From positions 17,298,001-17,362,000 of the forward strand of contig JASFXZ010000016.1 in the NCBI GenBank assembly GCA_032209605.1: DNA of 64,000 bases, given 5' to 3'. The position numbers and the translations under genes are program-made. How positions within the stretch are numbered: the stretch's first letter is position 1; every line of letters starts with the position of its first letter. The notes beneath the pieces are model-generated. The model searched no databases and was not told where the DNA came from. It saw only the letters and a list, made by a program, of their open reading frames with translations. Shown in pieces: positions 23,169 to 32,500 of this stretch. This DNA comes from Mactromeris polynyma. Taxonomy: Eukaryota > Mollusca > Bivalvia > Venerida > Mactridae.

Positions 23169-26100
23169 ATGGGAGTAAAGGAAGTTAAAACAAAGGTAAT
23201 GTTGTCTTTTTATTTAATCAGGCTTCTTAGTTTTCTTATTTATGAGGTAACACAAAAAATTCACGTTTTTCCCAACGTTGCGCATATACAAGTCGAACGT
23301 AAAGCCGTGTTTTTGTGAGTCGCTGGAAGAAAAACCTTCGGGTGAACAAACCCCCTCCCGTGTTTTTTTACGGGTAGCCCCCCCCCCCCCCTGTTAAAAT
23401 CTCTCAGGGTGGAAAAAACAACCATCCCTTGCCAAACTGCTACAAAATGCTCTCGAAGTGGTAATAACCCATCTTTTATGTCAGTATGTGTAAATGTAAA
23501 GTGACAAATAACATTTATTATAACATCACATATATTGCTTTACCATGTTCATTTTTTCAACCCCAGGGGAGGAGATGGTCACCAGTCAAAATTACGGAAG
23601 GTGTTTTCTCATAACTGGAGTACTAACGGAAGGGGTTTCGGCTCTTTAAGAATTTAAACTGTAGTGGATTAATGTTAAAGGTGTGTAAATATGTCCGTGC
23701 TCTGTGTACCGTAACTTGCTTAGCTATCAACAATGGTTGATACACGTAACAAGCTTAATGTTGCCCCAGATTCAATTCAATATTTAAATATACGTGTAAA
23801 TATATTTATTACTATAAACCATTGGATTTTTTACGCCGTTTTAACCATTTTTCAGTCATATACGGCGGCTACCGTATATCAATAAACTAACATTCCTACA
23901 GTTTGATTTTCTTTTGTCTTTGTGGTTATACTATACACTTAGGAATCATACAATCTTAATAGGTTTAGATGTTATTTGTATGCGTTCAGCAGACTATGTC
24001 ACGGTCTCTGGTCTTAATATGTAACAAAAATATAAACTTGAATAACTAGTTTATTATACAATGTTAAAATAGTGTGTGTGCAGTGTATAAAAGTGTATCG
24101 AGTTTGATTTAATCATAGTATAGATCTGTCGCTGATGTTTCATCAACTCACGGTCCAATGTTTGTAACACCGAGTCTTTGAATGTATATGAGGGGTTATC
24201 TGCCATGTGTCTCTTTTTGTTATTATTAACATGTTTGTATAATACAATTTTTAAAAACTCAAAAAATAAATCTACCCAAGTACCCATCCACCTATACGAA
24301 ACAAATATAGGTCGCGATAAAAGTGTTTATCTCTTCACGGTCAATTGACACCTTTTCAGTTTAATCGCGATGGAGGATGTCGACACAAACATGTACATTA
24401 AGTGTATGAAACATAAAAATCGATTACACAAAATATACACACGATAAGAAACTAGAAACAATATACAATATAATTCTGATCTTGTTCCGTGTATTAAAAT
24501 ATACTAAGATTACAACTACATAACTGATATACCAAGTATTTATTTACAATTATTTATTAAAGTATGAATACTGTTGAAACAGATTGTAAACTAAAATTAT
24601 AAATCATGGTCCGAAATGTCGCTATATATGGCCCGTAATGTCCTCATAGATGGTCCAAAGTGTTCCTAAATATGGTCCGAAGTGTCCCTAAATATGGTCC
24701 GAAATGTCCATGGTCCGAAGTGTCATGACACCATGTATAAGTACATGTACATTGTATTGCATAGATGAGAGATAACCTAGAAGTACTGGATATTGTATAT
24801 TTACATTGTTAGTTGATAACCCCACACATTGTCTATCAGCTTAAAACTATCGAATACAAACACGCTTGTGTTTACTTCAAATATTCGTATTGTTGCATTC
24901 AGCTTGTCGAATGTTTGTTCAAGTTTTATATGTGATAATGTTTAAATATTTGTTAATTAATCGCGTATTGATCGATTTTTGTGTTCAATGTTTATACATG
25001 TATATGCGAATTTTCGGAATTATTTTGATGTCATTATCCTGTATGTTTGTATGTATGTACTTAGGTTGACTAGAAACACATGATATTATCCCGAGTTATT
25101 TCCCTTATTCCCATCTAGAGTTGTCTCCCTTTGTCCTTTCTATCGAGACATATTCCATGGAAGCAAAGCCCTAAATGGTATTTAGGTCTTTGATGGAAGT
25201 GACAAAGGGGGATAACTATAAATGGAAGAAAGGGAATGAACACCTTACAATCTCATGTGACTAGACCTTCGCTCTACTGTAACTAACCATCAGCGTATGA
25301 CTGTATTAAGTATTTATATATACAAAACATGATTTTTTCAGGCTGAATTCGACAAGATTCTTGAGGACAATAAGGCAACACTAATTGTTGTAGATTTCAC
25401 GGCAACATGGTGTGGACCTTGCAGAATGATTAAACCCAAATTCGAGGTAGGTAAAAGAGCGTGCACTTGAAGATATGCGTGTAAATAAGCTATTCTTTTC
25501 TGCAGTTCTTTGATTAAACGATGCTTTAACGTTGGATAGAAGTATGGTTAAAACCGTTTACAAATGAATTACATAATGAGCATCTTTAATTATTTATTGA
25601 AATATATTTCAAATAAACCCATAGTAGTAATGTTATTGAAATCTTTGAAAGGTCTATGGACAATACCACAATGGTCCTGTAATTGTGTTTTGATTTCAAA
25701 ACGATAGAAGGGATTTCTGTAACCTTAATAATTCTGACAACTCGGAGAGGATTTTCTACGAGCAGGGATTAAGTGTACGCGCAATCAAGCATACGTGTTT
25801 CATTTCAGAGGTTGCCACAGTCAGTAGCATATATATACCTTAAACAAAATGTATTCCGGAAGAAAGTTTGGAATGCAATGTCTTATTTCTTGCAAAGTGT
25901 GTCCAATTCAGGGAATATATTTTCGTCGGCAATAATGTCAATCAAGTGTGTAAACAATTTTTTTTCCATACAATAATTACATAATACAAGTACATATACA
26001 ATGTCGCTTTAATATGGTCAATTCAATCTTTGTTGATCTCTCTAGGCATATTCAGAAGAATTTGGTGACGTGGTGTTTCTGAAAGTTGATGTTGACGAAA

Positions 26101-27287
26101 ACAGCGTGAGTACTTTTTTGAATTAGAACTTATTTTCCTCTCACAAGTCATCAAACGTAACTTGCCCAGAAACTATTACGCTGCCTCGCCTGGTTAGCTC
26201 AGTTGATAGAGCGCCGGGCCGGAATGTCCGGAGTCATTGTCATTTATCCTCGACCGCTGATTCATGCGGGGTAGTTGTCAAGTGCTTGTGTTCGTGTTTT
26301 GGAAGTCAATAAATTCAAGTTATACATAGTAGAATGCACTTTTTGCTTATTTCAGTTTTTTTACTTATATGAGCTGTTCGTGACAAAGTAAGTTCATGTC
26401 GTGAAAACCGTATCCTGCACGTTATACGATACAATATGGCTGCATATCGCAATATACCGTTGTACCGGTATGTCGCGACATCCTTAACAATTTGGTATGG
26501 TGACTAGCCTACATCTAACGATACATAATAAAATCAATCTTTTATTTCTATATAGGAGACGTCTGAAGCGTGCGGTGTAGAGTGCATGCCCACATTTAAG
26601 TTCTATAAAAGCGGAAAGGTAAATATATACACAATATAATATTACATTTTTTTCGGCGCAGCCGTACTAAAATGGTTTTGCTATTTAGTTTAAACATGTT
26701 TATTTGTCTAAATTGACATGTACTATACAGTAAATACAATATTACAAAGTGCATATATATATAGACAAGTGCATATAATTGGAAACAAAAGCTTATTGAA
26801 ATCTCTCCATTGCTATTTGCATATCAGTGTTGTGTAAACCAATCAAATCTTACTTTAACCACCAAGGCAATTTCTCTTCAACCGAACAACATTTGTAACA
26901 TTGACGCGGATTGGTTAACGTTTCGATAAAGGGTAAGTTACCGAAATCCACTGAATTTCAGTGCATTTACCGAAATCCATGCATGGTTTAATATATAATT
27001 AATTGTTTTAATTGCCTCCAGTACATTAAGGAATCAAATATACATGCATGGTCCCCATAATGACAATAGATAATGGTTACCAGGGTGTTAATAGGGGTTA
27101 CATTTTCAGTAGCAAATAATTCAGAGGCCACTGTAGCAATTCTAAATCACGTATTTTGAAAAATAATCTTCATTTCGTGGCTGCATAATATTTATTTACG
27201 TTTTTTATTTATTCTTCTCAGGAAGTTGACGTAATGCAGGGAGCGAATGCCGAAGGTTTGAAAGACATGATACAGAAGAACAAGTAG
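23169..27287 (+). CDS. TXN: Thioredoxin 1, five exons, 106 aa
   Basis: Exons: 23169-23195, 25342-25446, 26046-26105, 26556-26618, 27222-27287; all introns are phase 0 GT-AG. The 106-aa length is typical for cytosolic animal thioredoxin. The active site WCGPC (C33, C36) follows the VVDFTATW strand. The cis-proline motif is [12 protein letters not shown] (P76). C74 aligns with the regulatory Cys next to the cis-Pro in vertebrate thioredoxin. There is no signal or transit peptide, so it is probably cytosolic/nuclear. Thioredoxin reduces protein disulfides with electrons from thioredoxin reductase. The start gives the usual short N-terminus (MGVKEVKTK). Intron 1 is 2.1 kb. A paralogue lies tail to tail on the other strand. 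Confidence 0.95.
25099..25239. mobile_element. Imperfect foldback (MITE-like) in thioredoxin 1 intron 1
   Basis: Left-arm sequences tttccctta and gttgtctccctttgtc pair with right-arm gacaaagggggataac and agaaagggaa. Inside it lies a shorter palindrome with its own 7-bp flanking duplications (25164-25192), so the two appear nested. Confidence 0.55.
25164..25192. mobile_element. Ultra-short palindromic insertion, copy 1 (29 bp)
   Basis: Arms CAAAGCCCTAAAT and ATTTAGGTCTTTG (one mismatch) surround GGT. A perfect 7-bp direct repeat, ATGGAAG, stands on each side, as for a target site duplication. Same termini as 33556-33579 and 37424-37458. Confidence 0.75.
26184..26330 (+). mobile_element. tRNA-derived SINE fragment in thioredoxin 1 intron 3
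   Basis: The head (cctggttagctcagttgata, then gagcgc) is a good tRNA D-arm/A-box match. The expected T-arm B box is missing, and the body soon turns AT-rich. It is a truncated SINE rather than a tRNA gene. Confidence 0.6.
26651..26940 (+). repeat. Dispersed repeat R2, copy 1 (thioredoxin 1 intron 4)
   Basis: It begins cggcgcagccgtactaa and continues, after an extra block of about 110 bp, with ctatttgcatatcagtgttg, tgtaaaccaatcaa and accaccaaggcaat. It ends near gacgcggattggttaac. The same sequence without the extra block lies at 31449-31595, in the same genomic orientation although the host genes face opposite ways. It is therefore a mobile repeat, not a shared ancestral intron. Confidence 0.75.
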
Positions 27288-27618
27288 GCGACACACCCAA
27301 CAATCTCTCTTACCTTTTAGATGCAAACACGTTCTTCTTAATATTTGTATATAATGAAATTCGTTAGAATTGACAAACTACATATTTTCGTAAAAGTGAT
27401 TTCGATTGGGCTGTAATCTACGATATATTATTATTATTTCAGCATCGCTTAAGTTAAACCTTCTATTTATTTTCTAGACGTCATCATCTTGGAATACGTA
27501 TTACCAAACCTGTGACGGCTTGTGTATACATTATAATATTTGATCTTTCCATGCATATGTTAAATTTACGTAATTATTATTATTGATATTTGATTTTTCT
27601 ATTAAAACGTTTGATCTT

Positions 27619-28195
27619 GTATTGTCGTGTTATTTGAGTCACGTGGTATAGGAGCTTCACGATATACCGTGTATTGTCGTGTTATTTGAGTCACGTGGTA
27701 TAGGAGCTTCACGATATACCGTGTATTGTCGTGTTATTTGAGTCACGTGGTATAGGAGCTTCACGATATACCGTGTATTGTCGTGTTATTTGAGTCACGT
27801 GGTATAGGAGCTTGACGATATACCGTGTATTGTCGTGTTATTTGAGTCACGTGGTATAGGAGCTTGGCGATATACCGTGTATTGTCGTGTTATTTGAGTC
27901 ACGTGGTATAGGAGCTTGACGATATACCGTGTATTGTCGTGTTATTTGAGTCACGTGGTATAGGAGCTTGACGATATACCGTGTATTGTCGTGTTATTTG
28001 AGTCACGTGGTATAGGAGCTTCACGATATACCGTGTATTGTCGTGTTATTTGAGTCATGTGGTATAGTAGCTTCACGATATACCGTGTATTGTCGTGTTA
28101 TTTGAGTCACGTGGTATAGGAGCTTCACGATATACCGTGTATTGTCGTGTTATTTGAGTCATGTGGTAAAGGAGCTTCACGATATACCGGTACAT
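27619..28195. repeat. 52-bp satellite, about 11 copies, after thioredoxin 1
   Basis: Units begin attgtcgtgttatttgagtc and carry a CACGTG palindrome and a cacgatataccgtg palindrome. First copies start at 27621 and 27673, exactly 52 bp apart. Copies are nearly identical; variants are cacg/gacg/ggcg near the second palindrome and two atgtgg copies. The array starts about 330 bp after the thioredoxin 1 stop codon. Confidence 0.93.
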
Positions 28196-28579
28196 TTGTT
28201 ACTTTCTACAGCGTAACTATCCTGCCAGTTAGCGATACCAATAATCAGTGTACCTGTTCAAATATTGAGATTCATTAATCACATTTCAGAACTTAATCTT
28301 CTCACAAACTGTAAAAGAGTTCATATGTTATACATTTAAATGACATACAGCGGCTATTTTTTACTTAACTTTCTATTCAGCCGAATTGTTTAAGGTATGC
28401 AATCATAGAGTGCTAACATCAAATACATACTCCGCGTAAAACTATTCATGAAAAACTATACAATGTATTCTTTTCCCGGATTTTATCTTTCGTTTGCAGT
28501 ATAATTTATTACATATTTACAGTGTACAGTTATAGACAAATCGCAGATGTTGAATGAACAATAGGCCACAAATACAAGA

Positions 28580-28808
28580 CCTTCCGTGCGTTCAGTTACG
28601 GCTAACGGAAGCCGCTCACAGTTAGCGTCGCTACCATGTGTATAGACCGCCTCGTATTCGGCTCACAAATTCGTTTGCTACCTCGGAGTTGCGTTAGCGA
28701 GTGGGCGTACAGTGCGCGCACACTCTTTGGCAAACAGTGCGTTCAGTAGCAAAACGTGTGCACAGTTTCGTAACGTGAGCGACTGTCAGCCTTTACTGAA
28801 CGCAGGGC
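28580..28808. mobile_element. Candidate hAT-like MITE (GC-rich foldback)
   Basis: Termini read gtgcgttcagt and actgaacgcagggc as imperfect inverted repeats. Inner arms gctcacagttagcgtcgc and gcgactgtcagc are also roughly complementary. The body is clearly richer in GC than its surroundings. The superfamily assignment rests only on the terminus style. Confidence 0.5.
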
Positions 28809-28850
28809 TTGTTTTCAAGGTGTAACGGTCGTTTTATTCAAATATCCATC

Positions 28851-28938
28851 GTCACGTGACATTCATGAAGACATCACGTGATATACATGAAGACATCACG
28901 TGACATTCATTAAGACATCACGTGACATTCATGAAGAT
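28851..28938. repeat. 22-bp tandem repeat with CACGTG core, 4 copies
   Basis: cacgtg occurs at 28853, 28875, 28897 and 28919, exactly 22 bp apart, within tcacgtgacattcatgaaga. Each unit carries an E-box-like palindrome. Confidence 0.88.
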
Positions 28939-29116
28939 AGGGATTAATATACAATGTACTACTAACTAACTACGGGAGATAAGCGCTGTGAGGATTTGTT
29001 CAGTTTTGTCAAATATTGTGCTGTGTTAGAAAGTAATTATCTCCCAAATGTTCATAAAAAGAACGGAAATACTTTAACAACATTTAGTTAAAATACAAGA
29101 ACAAGAAACGAGTATG

Positions 29117-29311
29117 TATGAGCGCCGCTGTTCGATTTACAACCTCTTCTTTAAGTGACGTCATTTCCAGAAAACGTCATGTACTGCCATATTTGCCCCA
29201 TATGGCAATATCAAAACGAAATATGCAAGCGAATTGTGACCTCACATGTTGCGTTTTCTTGAGATGAAGTCACTTCCAGAAGAGGTTGTAAATCCCATAG
29301 CAGCGCTCATA
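29117..29311. mobile_element. MITE-F (195 bp foldback)
   Basis: The left arm starts tatgagcgccgctgt and the right arm ends agcagcgctcata. Both arms carry tttacaacctcttct / agaagaggttgtaa and a tgacgtca-like segment. A one-arm relative is at 22322-22393. Confidence 0.75.
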
Positions 29312-29590
29312 TATAATATTCAACACATCGTACCTTTATACATCATGTAGAAAAACAACAGAAATATCCAAAGTATTCAATATAATGCAATGATTGGCAA
29401 ACAATGGTGTTTTTTAACGACGTTTAGTTGTCAAACAAGCGCAAGAGGAGACCATTTTAATGGTCAACATTGGGTTATTTGTATTTTATAGATCAACCAT
29501 GAAGAGAAATACACGTTAAATATTCAATACATATATGTGATATAAATTGTCATTATTGCTTCGTGAGACGTTTAGTTGTGTTTTAATCAA

Positions 29591-32500
29591 TCACTGTTTG
29601 GTTCCTTTGAGTTTTCCTTCCCTAAGTTTCTTTATGTTATCTTTCAGGCTCTCAACATTCGCACCCTGCATTGTCTCCACCACCTGAAATACATAAACAT
29701 CATAAATACATCAACCAAATTTATCCACAAAAAAACAATAATCTTTATAAAAAGTCCGCCCAGTAATCTCAGTTGGTAGAGAGCGCTAGACTGTCATCTG
29801 GCGGATCCGGGTTCGACTCCCGGGTTTGGAATGTGATGTTCTCCCGTAACATTGCCTACGGTCATGTCGTCCACATGTACAGAAGTTGTCAGTTCCTTGC
29901 GGAAGAGCAAGTCAGTTCTGGTTGATAATTAATTCCAGGAAAACTGGTCTTGACATCTGGCCGCTATACACTCAACAAAATTCCTAATCGGTCACTTTAT
30001 ATTGTATTATTATTTTTCTAATAATGCATACATTCACACAAAATTTCACATACCGATATTTGAACAGGTAATGCAGCGAATTATTGATTTTTTTTAGCCG
30101 GCTCGCTATGAAATTAATCGTATTAGGCGTATTGACGTTTATAGCACGTTTTGCACGTGCGGGGCATGGACACATATTTGCACGTGTTCGTGTACACTTT
30201 TGTCATTGCTGATGAAAATCCTTTTTGAAAAACACAAAATATGGTGAGAATGACTGAAGAAGAACGCGCCCGAGCCGTCGGTTTGATACAGGCCGGCACT
30301 CATTTACGACAGGTGGGTTTTATTTTTTGAAATTTCATAAGAATATTGACATTATTTGTTTGTAGCCATTATATTGGTGGTTATTTCCGTTTTCAACTTA
30401 TTTCAGGTGGCAAGAACCTTCAATATAATGGCTACAAACAAATTAGTCAATATTCTTATGAAATTTCAAAAAATAAAACCCACCTGTCGTAAATGAGTGC
30501 CGGCCTGTATCATTCCGACGGCTTGGGCGCGTTCTTCTTCAGTTATTCTCACCATGTTTTGTGTTTTTCAAAAAGGATTTACATCAGCAATGACAAAAGT
30601 GTACACGAACACGTGCAAATATGTGTCCATGCCCCGCACGTGCAAAACGTGCTATAAACGTCAATACGCCTAATACGATTAATTTCATAGCGAGCCGGCT
30701 AAAAAAAATCAATAATTCGCTGCATTACCTGTTCAAATATCGGTATGTGAAATTTTGTGTGAATACATGCATTATTAGAAAAATAATAATACAATATAAA
30801 GTGACCGATTAGGAATTTTGTTGAGTGTATATGACTGAAAAATGCTGAAACACTTTAACCTGATGAAAACAAACAAACAACATATATGGTACAAATTCTT
30901 CAAAAAACCTCCCTACCATAACATATATATGTATATTATTAGTTATACAGGTTATTGACAGGGTATATGGTGAATATAACCTGTCCGAATGCCATATAAC
31001 CCGAGTGGTTAGCCGAGGGTTATATGAAGCACAGACGGGTTATATTTCCACATATGTATACACATTATCGCCACTATACAGAAAATACTTGTTTTTTTAC
31101 CGTAGTTAACCATTGTGTGCACCATGTGGACTCTATGTCTGGTTTAGTATTGTTCTTTTTACTTTGGAATTTATAAATCATTTGACATTTAAAATCGTAG
31201 ATAGAATAAATAATGCATGAATGTGTAGTGTTAACTTACCTTTCCATCTTCGAAGAACTTGAATGTCGGCATACACTCGATGCCATACTTAGTGGCAGTG
31301 TCCTAAATATATACAAATAATTAGCGTCAAAAGGGCTTCAGATTTCATGTCCCTGTTAGTAACGTCATTCATTTGATCACAATGATAGTTTGGACAAACT
31401 TATTGAACACAGAATAACATCATTCCCTATGAAAATATCTTTGTCTTGTTCGGCGCAACCGTACTAACATGGTTAAAATGCTATTTGCATATCAGTGTTG
31501 TGTAAACCAATCAACTCTTACGTTAACCACCAAGGCAATGTCTCTTCAAAAGAACAACGTTTGTCATCTTGACGCGGGTTGGTTAACCTTTTGGATCTGG
31601 AGTGACCAGCAATCGTAACACCTCGGCATTTTATATGTTGCACAACAAATCTTAACCTTCAAATTGCTTCATATTTCTTGTTTTACAAGTTTTTCAACTG
31701 ACTGTGACATTTAACTCATATAGCCTGTCTTCAGAGAAGCTTTTGTTTGCCACAGAATAACTACAGTAAAACATCGATAATAAGACCACCCATTGGGACC
31801 CTTGAAAACTGGTCTACTTATTAATATGGTATTAATATTGAGTACGAATAAAGAGCAAAACAGTCAAAATGGACTTGATAGTTGCGTTCTTAATTTCGAT
31901 GTGGTCTTATTATTGAGGTGATCTTTAAGTGAGGTTTCACTGTATATACGAGTACAAGTTGCTGGATGAGACTCTGTCGGACATCAAAATCGAATAAAAA
32001 TGCATGTATGCTTCATTCCCTATCCATAATGAAGTTATGATTTAGAAAATTCTTCGCAGGAATGTCCCTAGGTTCAATTCGATGTCTGAAATGGGTTACT
32101 TTCGGTTCAGAAAAACGTCATAAATAATAAGAAGTTGACATTTTGATCCGCCGTAATCGTCATATTAAAATATTTATGAAGTCTTAATTAATACATTTTT
32201 AAAACACCATATTTAGACAATTAAGAATTAAACAGATCAATAGGTAATTACACGGACATTAAAGTGATAATCAACAGAGCCAAGAACAGACGGAATTGAA
32301 CGGAGATTGCCGACTATCGCCGATCGATAAATTGGTGGAAATTCACGATACTTACCGAGCGCGCGCTAAGGATTGTGGGTAAATTATTTCTCGTTACCGT
32401 TTCACCGATATGAGCCTGCTTATATGTCCGTGACAATTTATGATATATTTCCTTCGTCAATTGTTTGTTTTCCAATGTTGATGAAATTGTAACAGATAAA

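Larger units (their letters stand above)
28196..29116. other. Intergenic DNA between the two thioredoxin genes
   Basis: No gene is seen. It holds a candidate MITE at 28580-28808 and a 22-bp tandem repeat at 28851-28938, listed separately. Confidence 0.5.

Noticed and set aside
26184..26235. Possible tRNA gene in thioredoxin 1 intron 3
   Set aside because: The T-arm/B box is missing and no cloverleaf can be completed.
29757..29830. Possible functional tRNA gene
   Set aside because: The B box is good, but the D-arm has an extra base and the SINE body and tail recur at 48683-48880, so it is a SINE head.
26651..31595. Shared intron sequence as evidence for recent thioredoxin duplication
   Set aside because: The matching blocks lie in different introns and in the same genomic orientation although the genes face opposite ways, so they are independent repeat insertions.
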